Source of the DNA: Bursaphelenchus xylophilus
Lineage: Eukaryota > Nematoda > Chromadorea > Rhabditida > Aphelenchoididae
DNA length: 64,000 nt
Assembly: GCA_904066235.2 (NCBI GenBank)
Contig: CAJFCV020000004.1
Coordinates: 11,718,001 to 11,782,000, forward strand
Reading direction: 5' to 3'
In this document: positions 1 through 12,600 of the stretch, piece by piece
How positions within the stretch are numbered: position 1 is the first letter of the stretch
Layout of the letters: every line of letters starts with the position of its first letter
The notes under the pieces: generated by a model
The model's database searches: none
Seen by the model: the letters and a program-made list of their open reading frames with translations, nothing else
What the model was told of the DNA's origin: nothing
Translations under genes and position numbers: made by a program

Positions 1-3000
1 ACATGGTAAATTATGAGCCAATGTCTTCCGAATCGATTAATCGATTGGTCAGTTTCTACTCCTATATGATGCACAAATTGGCGGTTCTTGGTGCCAGATT
101 ACAAGGTAAGCGAATTTTTTCCAAAATTTTTGATTTTTAGGTCTTCGCCATGTTGTGAATGCCTCCAAAGTGTTTGGAGATATTGATCCGGTCGGATCAC
201 TCTCCGACAACGTCTTCTCCGCCTTGGAGCTCCTCATGTCCGACTGTGTGTTGGCCACCGAGCCGTCCAACAACGCCATCTTGGTCACAAATAATTTATT
301 CGCCATGAATTGCGGCGCTCTTGCGCGCGGCGTTGTCTTCAAACAATTCGAAGTCCAAGTGGTGACCGAGGAGGCGGCGGAGCACATTCAGTCCGAAATG
401 CGAAGGCAAAAGATGCTCCAGCAGCCTTCGCCAATCGCCGTTGTGCCGTCCGCGGCGTTGTTGGCGATGAAGCCGACTTCGGGTACAAAACGGGCCAATT
501 CGAATTCCACGACGAGTTCCGGCGAGCCGCAGGGCAACACGGCGCATAAGAAGTCGGATGTGAATAGCAAGGACATGGTTGTGATTTATCCGGCGTTCAA
601 TTCGAAGAATCGGTACTGGGCCGCGACTTACCCGCAACTTTTGTGCACAACAAGGCAAAAAGGACGGCAGTCGACCAACAATTCTTTTCAAGTGGGTTTT
701 TATGAGTTTTTTGGTCTTTTGAAATAAGCAAAATTGTTTGTTGACACTTGGATTTACTATATTTTTTGATGATTATATTATACTTGATCCTTGATATTTT
801 TTATTTCCAATTTTCAGGATCTCTCTCCAAGCGCCTTGGCCAACGATCTAAAATCGCATGGCAAGCGCCCAATCTTCTATTTCCATATCACCGCCACAAT
901 GTTCTCTCCGTCCGGCCGGTTCGCCACCGCTCACACCCTCTCCTTGCCATTTACAATAGCCACAAGAAGGAATCAGGTGAGATCTCCCCCAAAAGTTTTT
1001 TTTATTCTCGATTTAGGATTGTCAAGTCCAACGGATGATGTCCTCGTACACTGCCACTTGTTTCTGGCTGTATGGAACGAACGCGCAGGACGGTCTGCTT
1101 CTCCAATGGCAGGAGTACGGAATGCATTGGGACCATTTTATGCAACTCTTCAAACAACATTTTCGGGTGAATGCGGACGTTCAGCGGGGCTTGAAGGACA
1201 GTGATTTTGACTTGTTGAGGTACAAATTGCAGTGCAATGATTGCACACCGTCCAGCAGGGATATTAAGAGGGATGGAAGGGCGCGTAAGTTGGACAGATT
1301 GATGGACAGATTGAGATTAAATTTTTTAGAGGTCTTATTGATGTCATGGATAATATTTTGACCAATTTTTCGATGATTTTCAGAAGTCGTAACCTTCAAG
1401 AACATGCTCTGTCCCCATCTGCGCTACGAATGCGGGAACGTGAAGACCCGATTCAGCGTCTGGCGAGGAATGCTGGAGCTCCTGCAGATTTTCCAGGACC
1501 AAAAAACGAATGTGCGGAAGTTGTGGGAGAAGAACCTGATTATGGGCTTTTTGGAGTTTGATCAAGTCGCCGAGATCCTCGCTGATTATGATTCAGCCAT
1601 TATCATGAGATTGTCGTTCGTGACTGGAGGCACAATCTGCTTCACCGTCAAGTCCCATGCCCATTCCTTGACCAAGGACACAGCCATGGCCCCAATGCAT
1701 CTGGAACCCTTGGATCTGAAGAAACTCCAAGCCAAGTGCCTCAAGGACTATTTGAGGGACATTGGAGTGGCGGAGAAGGTGAAATACGTCATCAATTCGA
1801 ATTTTGAGCCCGTCCTGATCAGCGAAGTCATCGAGGAAATGAAAGACCGCGCCTCCTCCATGGAGGAGCTGGAAACTTCGCGACACGTCTCGTCGAATGT
1901 CACACATTCCGGCGACTTGGACGCAATGCAACATATCACATTCACGGCGATGCGGATCGCCGTCGTTACGTGCAAAGTGAAGCCCCCTTCGGCGGATATG
2001 GTCAATGATCTGGAGCATGCGGCGGCCGGCATTAAAGTGGCCTCGCCGGTTCCTCCGGCCTACAATGGACAGAGTTATACGACTCCAACACCACCCGGAT
2101 CGCTGAGTCTTAGGTTGCCGGCGAATGCGACTTCCGATGATTTTCCCAGGGAGCTGGTCCAGCTGTGCAATTTCCATGGGAAATCGAAATTGGTAAGGGA
2201 GATTCGGAGAATGATTTGGGGGAATTTGTGAGGCGTTGGTATTTTGGAATTCCCTAAATACGACCGGTTGATTCTGGCACAAATTTAGAATAAAGTCATC
2301 AAAGACACATTTGCTTTTTAGGGAAATTTGTGGAGCGTTGGATCTGTGGATAATATAAATTTTTATAGAGGATTCCTCAAATGTGAACCTTTGTTTGCAA
2401 TGAAACTTTGTGCAAATCTAGAATATAATTTTCTGAGAGATTTACGAAAGTATCAGCTTGAAATTTGAAAAATCTGCCATGATTTATAGGCCGAAAGTGA
2501 GAAAAATTGAAATTTTTTTATCGATTTGCGGCTTGAAAATTTCAGGGTTTATTGGATGTGAGGTTTATAATGTTTCTATTAAAAAATCGATTTTTCCGAG
2601 CAGTGAAAGAGAAGTTATTACCGAAAAGTTGTTTTTTATTGTCTACCGGCTCTCCAGGCTTACTTCAAAAGCTAGGAGTTCTGACAGACAAAAAACAAAC
2701 GGGTTTTTTGCAATATCTTCGCAAATTCTGCTGGGAAAAAATCGATTTTTGTAGAAACATTATAAACCTCACATTCAATATAGCCTGAAGTTCTCCAGCC
2801 GCAAATCGATAAAAAATTTTCGATTTTTCTCACTTTCGGCTTATAAATCATGGTGAATTTTTCAAATTCCAAGCTGAAACTTTCATAAATGTCTCAGGAA
2901 ATTCTATTCTAGATTTGAACAAAGTTTCATTGAAAACAAAGGTTCGCATTTGAGGAACCCTCTATAAATATTTATATTATCCACAGATCCAACGCTCCAC

Positions 3001-3423
3001 AAATTTCCCCAAAAAGCAAATGTGTCTTTGACGATTTTTTTCTAAATTTGTGCTAGAAACGACTGGTCGTATTTAGGGAAATTCCAAAATTTATTGCCCC
3101 AATGAAAGTGTGACATATTTTTTATGACCACATATTTCCAGGAGCTCATTGAGATGCTGGACCAGATCCCGGACAGTCTCTTCTCCGTGCCCTCGACCAG
3201 CATCCCCGCCGCCTTGATGACACCCCAACCTCAACAGTACTCCCCTCCAATCATCCCCCAAATGAACCCGCCCAACCTTCAACACCAATCCCAATCTGCC
3301 GCCTACTCTCACATGAGCACCCCCTCCCCCATGAACACCTCCCCATCGGGCTCCACCAACCTGCAAAGCGTGTTCGGGAACGCCCACATGATGGGACACG
3401 ATCATTACAACATGACCTTCTAA
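1..3423 (+). CDS. STAT-family transcription factor, 3' part (window starts inside the gene)
   Basis: Exons read as 1-105 (partial), 141-691, 818-976, 1017-1284, 1384-2192 and 3142-3423 (stop TAA 3421-3423). All phases agree, giving about 723 residues from the first visible ATG at position 3. STATs are SH2-containing transcription factors that dimerise and bind DNA after cytokine or stress signalling. The middle exons match the STAT DNA-binding and linker regions ([28 protein letters not shown]). Exon 5 carries the SH2 domain: IMRLS, with the phosphotyrosine-binding Arg codon at 1608-1610, followed by GGTICFTV. The C-terminus is Pro/Gln/Ser-rich (PQPQQYSPP), like a transactivation tail. I cannot identify a canonical activating tyrosine just after the SH2, and cannot decide between nematode sta-1 and sta-2. 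The 949-bp last intron is almost entirely one palindrome. Confidence 0.82.
2241..3090. repeat. 850-bp near-perfect fold-back palindrome in the last STAT intron
   Basis: The left arm begins ATTTTGGAATTCCCTAAAT and the right arm ends with its inverted copy (ATTTAGGGAAATTCCAAAAT, 3071-3090). Matching runs continue inward through the CACTTTCGGC/GCCGAAAGTG segments to an axis near 2665, so each arm is roughly 400 bp with only a short spacer. No coding potential is evident. Transcribed within the STAT pre-mRNA, it would form a long intronic hairpin. Confidence 0.9.
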
Positions 3424-3622
3424 TTCCAGCATGAATACTCGCTCAATCCACAAATTTGTTTCTTGTTATAACCCGGAAAGTATTCTACAAGTAAAGAGAG
3501 ATTACAAGACTGATTTTGGTTTATTTTTAGCGCAAAAAATAGAGTTTATTTTACTGTACAGCTATCTACAAACAAATGAAAATATTTTTTCAACAAAATG
3601 CTAGAGATTTCTAATATTTTTT
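3424..3622. other. Short convergent 3' ends of STAT and RasGEF genes
   Basis: Only about 200 bp separates the two stop codons, so this holds both 3' UTRs. On the minus strand an AATAAA-type signal for the RasGEF gene is visible near 3542-3550 (plus-strand GTTTATTTTA). No other feature is seen. Confidence 0.6.
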
Positions 3623-6600
3623 TCAAGACTTGTTGGAACTGGAGTCGCTTTTATTTTCAGTCAGTTTTTTGTACTGTTCCCGCTCGCTGGGCGTCTCGGG
3701 CGGCTCGTTTTCGAATGACAGGTTCAGGAGATCTGGAAAGGAATTTTTTAAATTTTTTGTGCGTTTAGAACAAATGGCAAGGAGTATATACAAGCTTCTC
3801 GACAAGTAGCAATGGACAAAAAAAATTGTTCTTTATAGAGGGGTTTTGTTATACAGAGGTTCAGTTTGGTCCTCAAAACAACCCTTGTGAAAATTTTTTG
3901 TTATAGACGGGTTTTGTTGTCCAGAGGCTCCACTCTTTCTTGAAGACGCCCTTACCATTATCGGAATAGGTCTGTGACAGCAGGAGGTATTGCAAAACAC
4001 TAGTATTTCGTTTGAACGGGCAGGGCCGATCTTTCCATTGGATCAGGTTGGTCATGTGCTGAGCGAACTGCGCAAACATCTAAAAATCAAAAATTTGATG
4101 GTTAAGGATTCTAATCGCTTTCTGATATTTTAAGGGAAGGACCTTTGAAGGGCAAATTGCGGTTGCTCTAGCTCCGCTGAATTGATCAAGAATAAAATTG
4201 GAAATTTTTTTGGGCTTGAGGTATTTTGAGGGCAAACATTGGGTTTCCCCGAGCAAAACAAACTTATTTTGGCCGAAAAATGCACAAAGATAAAACAAGT
4301 CTTTTACTAGCCCATTTGCAAAGTCGCTGGAGTGATTTAGGCGACATACAATGTGAGAAAATAAAAGTTCATCTTTCACTGTGCCATTTAGTGCTTTTTG
4401 TAATAGACGTTTTTCTGGTGTCGCCCTAGTTTTTTTTTGCACAATGCATGCCGCAAGAATCACTCCTGCGACTTTACGAATGGACTAGTAAAAGAATTTT
4501 TTTTATATTTTATATTTTTTCAGCGAAACTAACAGGGGAAGTACTCCAAGTGCGGCGCTCAGATTTTCTTTAAATTTTGAACGCACGTGGGGTATGGACC
4601 AAATATCAATTCCTGAAAGTTTTAGCTCGCGCTTTGCGGGCGCCGCCGAGATATCGAACGATTTTTGCCGCCGAGAGAGCACGCTAGAGAGAGCGGCCAG
4701 AGAGAAAAACGTTTTTTTGGCCTTAACTTTGGCAGTTTCGTGCGGAAAAATTTAATTTTTTGTAGAAACATTATCCTTTACGGTAGAAACAGGCATGAAA
4801 CTTTTTGTTCCGAAATTCGGCAAAAAGTCCTAAATTTTCGCCGACTTTCGATCTAAAAATCTCGTTTGCTTCTGCAAAGCGCGAGCTAGGATTGTCGCAT
4901 ATATCTTAGAAAAAATTTTCTAAATTTGTGCCAAGTTTCATCAAAATCTGAGCGTCGCACTTGGAGTACTTCCCCTGTAAATTCGTTTGCTCGGAAAACC
5001 CCAATTTTGACTTCAAAACGCCTCAAACCCCTAAAAAATAAAATAAATTTCCCCTCGATGATCACCGATTATTGTAATCTACACCCCAACCCCTCAATGT
5101 CTCAAAACTCACCGCAATTTTGAGTTGTCCGTTGGGCAGCGGCTCGAGGGATGATCGATGTATCATGTAAAGGTCCTTCAACAACAGCCCGAAAAATGGA
5201 ATTATGACACGTTCATTATCATTTTTCGCGCCCTCAAATCTCCAGATGGCGGCGTTGAGGGTGGCACGATAGCTGACAAAATTCCCGGAGGGATTCAGCT
5301 GATGTTGGAGGATCTCCAATTTGGCTTTTTCAACGCGTTGCCACTGAAATTTGGTTATGGTTTTTTGAGTGTTTACGATGTTTACGAGTTTTTCGGACAT
5401 GGAAAACGTGCCTGATAGGGAAATTAAAGTTTTTTTGCCAAAATTCCACTACTTACAGTCTTTTTTAGCCGCGTTACGGCTTGAGTGGAGATCCCCGCAA
5501 CGATTGCCATTAATGAATTGAAATTCCCTATGTTTATGCACTCTTTCCCGAGGTCGATGAAAAACTCGATGCAGCGGACTCTGTGCTTCTTTTTGGTGTG
5601 CTTTAGGATCTCCGTGGCGGTGAAGGAGCTCAACTGGTTGAACCATTTGATGTAGTACTTGATATTCCCAGAGGCATCGGTGTTATGCTAAAAATAAACT
5701 CTTTACGATGGAAATTGGGGTTCTAGCAATGGTAATTAACCGACAATGTTGCTCAATTTTGAAACTGCAGTGGCGGACCTGATCCAACGGCAAAAAACGT
5801 AACATTTTGTATCCAGGAAGCATCAAGAACGCAGCAAAATACTTCCATCTCCAAGTGAAAAAGACACTCCGATTTCAAAAGCGCGCCCACTCTTTTAGTG
5901 CTGGAAAGCGCGCGCTCTTCAGAAAGGCGTTTTTTCACTTGGAGACGGAGGTATTTTGCAGCATTTTTGATACTTCCCGGATGCAAAATGGTACGTTTTT
6001 GTCACTGGATCAGGTCCGTTTATTGTCACTGGATCAGGCTCCCTACTGTAGGGAAAATTCTAGCTTGACTTTAGAAATAGAGATGAAGCTTTTGATGCCA
6101 AAATTCGCAAAAAAAAATTCACATTTCTTCAACTTTCAGCGTAAAACGTTTGATTCGTTTTTGCTGTGAACTGTTTATTCATAAATCGAGTTCTTACGGC
6201 CATGAGTGGAAAAGTCAAAAATCATTTTTTTGCCGTCTCTCTCATTTCAACAGTTCTCGCAAAGGTGAGGTCAAATTTTTCTCAGATCATCTGTAGCTAA
6301 TAATTTAAGGCCAGTATGAAAAATTTTAACGAAACCTGAATGACGTGTCTCGAAAAAATTAAGATTGTTTTCGTTATACAGCAGCAAAGGGGACGTATAA
6401 ATTTTTGCCCTGCTTTTTCGTCGCTAAATTGGGTCTTAAAATACGGCTAATGCAACAATTTCTGGCTTACCTCTCCCAGAGTTTCCAGACTACTCGAGCC
6501 GAGCGTTTGAACAATCTCATCCACGCCGATCATGCTCAGCCTCTCCAGCTCAATATGAGCCAATTGCTGCGCCACCACTTGCGCCGTAACGCCCATGGAG

Positions 6601-9600
6601 GTGAGCCCGACGAGCTGGTCCACCCTCTCGACCTGCACCTCGTACGGCGCCTCCAGATTCCGCATCGCTCGTTCGTAGTGATCGCGTTTCGCGAGGATCC
6701 GATTCAAGTTTTCGGTGAGCTTGGCGCATCGTCGATGCTGCGACGGGTCCGTCGCGCATAGGCTGAACAGCTCGCTGAGGCGTTGCCGCATCTCCTCGGT
6801 GCGAAAGTCGTAGGGAATGTTGGTCGTCCATTCCGAGACGAACTCAAAGACGTGCTCGAAAAGCTTGGAATGGCTGTGCTTGTTGAAGTTGGACAGACTG
6901 GTGTGCTGCTCGAAAATACAGTTCTGAAAAAATTTAGATTTTCTGGCTTTGTTTGTTTGGATGAGTCATGTTTAGCGAGACAAAAAAAATATTGTCAGTC
7001 TGTCGGGAAAGTAGCGCTTGGTCGCATCAAAAATCGCCTCCGAAAAAATGAATTGTGTGAGAAAAAACGAAATTGCTTTTCACTTCAGCGACGGGATCGG
7101 CCCAGCGAGATTTTGCTCATTATTTTCCCGACAGACTGATATCTACTAGAGGAAAAAGAAATCGTGATAATTTGCCGTAAAATTCACTGTGCAAAGCATT
7201 TTACTCACGATCTTAGCGACGCGCAAAACCGCACTATGCAGATCATAGTATCCAAAAATTCATGTTTTTTAGGATTAAAGTTTCAGATTTGTTCACTAAA
7301 AAATACGTTTAATGTTTCTCCAAAAGACCTAAAGATTTTCTGTTGAGAAGAGGAGAACTTTTGAGGAGATTTCTTTTCTGTCTGCCCGACTCTCTCAATT
7401 TTGCTCGTTCTCTCGCAAAAAATTCGATATCTCAGCGGCGCTGACAAAGAGCGAACTAAAAATTTTATGGGTTGAAATAGAGCCTATTGTAATCTTAAAT
7501 TCAAAATTTTACATTGATCAAGCGACTAGACATCGCATAATTCCCAAATAAAATGTCCTCCTTACCTGAATTAATTTCTGCATCATCTCCGCCGGCGAAA
7601 CGTAGGCCCTCAAATTCAGTAGCAACGTGAACACCAGCTTCTTCGGAGGCTCATAGTCTTGCGTCGGCAGCAACTTCTTCCACAGCGCGTCGGGCCCCGC
7701 ACTCATCAGCATTCCATCTTCTCCGTAGACACAGCTTTGCGAGTCGATCGAATTGATCGTAAGGCTCGATTCGGATGAGCTGTTGAATGGGTTGAACCGG
7801 GGTTCCGGTGAGATCGAGGCGAAGCCATTTACAGGGGAGGATGAGGTAGATGGGGTGGCATACGATGACGCCATCATTATCTGATCGTACTGAAAATTTA
7901 GAGAGTTAGAAAGTTGGCAGTAAGGGTAAGCTGGGATGATGAATGAACGACAAATGATGTGGCAACGATTATGCATGGGAATCGAATACTTTTTGAGAGG
8001 TTTTTGATACTTTTTTAGAAGGAAAAATTTTGAGCTTTTGGGGGTTCTGTTGTAAGCTTGTAGCTCGCGGATTTTCTTGGGATTTTATAGATATGCCGGG
8101 TATGATAGATAGATCAATTCCAGAAAATATTAGCTTGCACTTTGTAGAGGCAACCGAGATATTCAACAATCTTTGTAGATGAGAGAAAGGGCGCAATGTG
8201 GAGAGTAATCCGAAAGAACGGCCTTTTTGATCGTATCTTTGCCGGTGTAGCGAGGAAAAAATTGATTTTTTATGGAAACATCACCCTATACAGTAGAAAT
8301 ATGTGTCTTACTTTTCAAGCCAGAATTCGCAAAAAAGTGCCATATTTTTCACAGTTTTTGACTTAAAAATCTTCCCAAAAAAAGTTGTCTTTGCAAGAGG
8401 CGAGCTAGAAACTTCACATATCTTAAAAAGTCATCTAAATTTATGTCAAGTTCAATAAAAATTGGGGTGGCTCAGTGTGTGAGCTAAAATTTTCATATAT
8501 GCCTTACAAATTACTATAGTCAAAAAAATTTTTTTAAATTCCGTCAAAATTGTCATAAATATTTGAGGCACATTTCCCCTGTAGCCCGTAATTCATATTC
8601 CCCATATTCCTTGAGAAAAAAGTAAAAATTTGTTTACCCATTCGTATACAAAATATTTTGGAAAGGATCCAAAAGAAGGCCCAGCTCCATTCCTCTTCTC
8701 CCGGCTCACTGTCAAAAACAACAAAAACTTTTACAAAACAACCCCATTCTTTGCACAGGCCCTTGAAAAGTGTCAATTCCGAGGCCCATTCAGGCGGGCG
8801 ACACCCAAAACGACAAAAGCCACAATCTCCGCGGCAACTATTTGTCCCCAAAAAAACCGACAAAACAAACAAAATGTGCGGCCCCGCGAATATTATAGCG
8901 GATGTTTCTGGTTTTTGCTGTACCCAAAAAAGTCTCGTTTCCGACCGGCGGCCGTGGAGAAGGCGGGGAGAAACTTTTGGAAAAACGAGGGCAGGGGCCG
9001 AAGAAGGCAAAATGTCAGTTGACGCATAAAGCGAAACTCTTTCGCGCCTCCGGGCACATGGGTTCCGCTGATTACGTCGTACGGGATGGGATGTCTTGGA
9101 GACCTTTTTTGGAGGCGGGAAAAAAAGTTATGGGATTTTTATAGGCTAAAGATGCATCTATTGGACGAAAATTTTCAAAATTTAGGCTGGAAAAGAGCTG
9201 TAGATTTAAGTTTTTCGTATCTTGAGAGGTCAAAAAATTAGTCAAAGAAAAAGCAGTCGATTTGGATGAAATTTGGGATAGCTTCAATAAAAAAAAAATT
9301 GTGGCTCTTTTTCTGTAACCTCAAGGCGGCAAAGACCATTGAATATCTCGGCTGGATTTGGACAGGGCGGGTCCACACTTTGCGGCCAGCTAAAAGAACT
9401 ACGAAGATTCTGCGGGCATGTTTGGAAATTAGCCAACGTCTACTTACAACGAGAAATTGAAACGATAGGTTTGGCAGTGGGATGTAACGAAACAATTTTC
9501 CAAGAGTATAGTTAGCTTGAATAGTTACAATAAGGTTAACCAGGCATTCTTAGAGATTGAGAAAGCATTTTTTGAAAACAAACTCCGATAACTTTGAAAG

Positions 9601-12600
9601 CGGTGGATGAATTTATCAGATTCGTGTACTTTTCAGTATTAGGGAGTTGCCAATAGAAGGCATAGACTCAATAAAAAAATCTGCTCTTTTCTGTAGCCTT
9701 TGTTAGGCCGTCAAAGATTGCTCAAAACCTCGGATGTATGTTGAAAGCGCTAACTAAAATTTTCAAAATTCCATTTGTCACCCATTTATAGTTTAGACAC
9801 AAAGATTGACAAAATTTTGCCCACTACTTCATAAAAAATCATTGTTTAAAAAGACAATTAAAACTGTGTGTAAACCTGTCGGGAAAATAATGAGCACAGT
9901 GTCGCTGCGCCAATCGCATAACTGAAACGAGAAGCAATTTGATTTTTTCGCGCCACAATTTATTTTCTCCGCGGTGATTCAGCTTTCGATGCTACAGAGT
10001 GCTCATTATTTTCACGACAGCCTGATATCACAAAATTACAGTATAAGCTTCCATATCTTTGCCAAAAATTCACAGCAAATTCAGCCCTCAAGCAGCAAAT
10101 CTCCGCGAAATCACCTCGAAATTCAAGACATGCACTTCTTATAGCGTCACAAACAAGCGATCATTTCCGCCTCATCGCGGGGGAGAAGCAAAAGGCCCGT
10201 GTGGAATTATTCGGAATCCCGGCGAATTTCAGGCAAGCCCCGGGAATGAATAACCAAGCCCGATTCACACACGAAGAAATAATCGAAAAGCGCTGAACAA
10301 ATTTTCGTGAGCCGCCCCGACGACAAGCGGGGCGATTTTATGCCAATTTATGTTGGGGATTAATTGGGCGCTCGGAAAAAACTCATTCCCCCCGCCCTTT
10401 AAGCACCTCATCCGATGGACTCTGACATGGTTATGGGGATCGGAAGAGGGCCTGTGGTGGGTGGGGCATGACGCGCGACAAACCCTCGTTCTTGGCGAGG
10501 CTGGAGAGGTACTCCAGTCTCGAGACGTCCGCGCGGCGAGTATTCAGGTCAATATTGTTGTTAGAGAAGGATTACAAAGTGCGTCGGGTTCAAACTTAAA
10601 CTGTCGTCAAGGTCGACGGCGGAGGCTTCGATTGGAGTTAAAGAACTGAACGGAAATTTACAAACACCGTGGAATTTTGATGACATGATAGAGCGTACTA
10701 TTGTTTGGAAAGTCTATGGCAGATTTTCTTGAAATTTAGACAATCTATTCTAACTAATAGATAGCCTTTCAAGGAATAAAAATTTTTGCCTCCGCTAAGC
10801 AACGACAGCCAAAAAAATCAACGATTATTGCAAGTGTCAACTGAAGAAAAAAGCCGTCGGATTTCCGGTTAATTTTGGGCCAAAAAAACTGATTTGTCTC
10901 TGTGAAGCATAGCTACAAGAATCTAGAAGTGCTCCAAGTAAAACGCTCAGATTTTGATGATACTTGGCACAGAATTAAATTATACTTTTTTCTAGGCCAG
11001 ATGTGAGACTCCTATCTCGCTCTTTGCTAAAAACCATCGAGATTTTTAGATTGAAAGTTGGGAAACATGACACTTTTTTGCGAATTTTTCCATAGAAATT
11101 TTCATGTCTATTTCTATGATAAAGAGTAATTTTTCCACAAAAATAAAAAATTTTATGCCCAAAACTGGAAAAGATACGGCTAAAAAGAATCTTGTTCTCT
11201 GACCGCTCTCCGCGTCTTACGTGCTCTCTCGCCCCCAAAGATCGTTGAATATCTTGGCTGCTGCTGCAAATCGCGAACTAAAATTTTCAGCGCTTGATAT
11301 GTGCTCTATACCTTACTTATGTGAAAAATTTAAAGAAGATCTGTGCGTTGCTCTTGATAGCTTTTTCTGATAATTGCGTCCTGGCCTTACCTTATCCCAA
11401 ATTTCATAAAAATTACATTTAAACTTTTTTAAGACCCAAATTTATAACACTCAACCTTTGCTTCGGAAATCTAATACAATGTCCACTTTCTCTTCCATTT
11501 GCACCAAAACGCAACGGTATTAGGGATTGTTCGCACGCCGCAATGTTTGTTGTCGGGCCCGGTAATGACCTTCTTTTCAAAGTCGCGGTAAACCCATCGT
11601 TTACCGAGCAAACAGTGTTTTGTGTTAAAACAAAGTCGCGAAATTTAATTTTGACCGTGTTTCGATGCAGGAAAAGTGGAAAATTTCGGGTCCCGACCTT
11701 TCGGGTCGACAAAAGTTCGGGTCAACAGAAAATCGATCGATACGGGGGGCAGTGTAGGTGGATACTAAAAAAAGGTCATAGGAAGACCTATGAGGCCTGG
11801 CAAAGCCGTAGGATGCTCGGCGAAGGCTCGGCGGAGACTTGGTAAAGAGTTTCAATATGTCTAATTTTTTTAACTTTAGCTATTGCTAACGTTAGTTTTC
11901 TTTATCCTGAGTTATAGTGACATATAAAAGACTAAAATTTGCGACAAAAAAAGAAGATTTGTAACTTTTATCTAGATATTATTGATGTGAATACATGTAA
12001 AATACCTCAAAATAGGTGATAAGGTATCCTAGGACTCTATCAATCTTATTATTTCTAATAATTAAGCCTTCTAGCCACCGGAGAAGGCTTAATAACCAAA
12101 AATGGGACGCAATCCACATTTTTGGTGACCCAAACTATCGTTGGCCCGGAAAGTCATAGCACCGAAAATTTTTGAGACGAGATCTTAAAATTGTTATACG
12201 TATAAAATACGCAGGTCTTCCTGGAAATAAAAAAAAATAAGATGGCTAAAAAATAATAAATATTTTTTAATGTCATCAAAAAATAGTAAAAAAATTTTTT
12301 ATGTCAAAAATTAATATTGCTTCAAGTATACGTATGTCACTAATTCTACCCAAAATTCCAACAAAAAGTCAACGAAATCTTCAAAAAAATTCTTCCCGAA
12401 GCCTGCAAGCCCTGCCCCAGATAGCCCTCCTTCGAACAAAGTTCTCGTTTTCGAGCCAAAAACTTTTTTTGTCGAAATGTTTCCATTCGGTAACGCAACA
12501 CGGCTCTCGCGCACCGAATAAGATGGGTAACAAGACCCTTTTTTCGTAACGAAGAAAAAGCCGCACTTATGTAGCGGCAAAAAAAGAGCGAGCGCAATTT

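Noticed and set aside
5343..5414. Starting RasGEF exon 6 at 5411 (after CTATCAG) so that MSEKLVNIVN is included
   Set aside because: That acceptor breaks the phase with the preceding exon. The acceptor at 5346-5344 gives RLKKT-WQRV, the conserved CDC25 sequence.
8534..9029. Overlapping open frames of 120-158 codons on both strands
   Set aside because: Frames are open in several phases at once, as expected for a locally stop-poor stretch; no splice acceptors, donors or conserved motifs.
11419..11855. Open frames on both strands near the left end of a family-6 element
   Set aside because: They cross the element terminus, have no homology, and are not open in the other family-6 copies.
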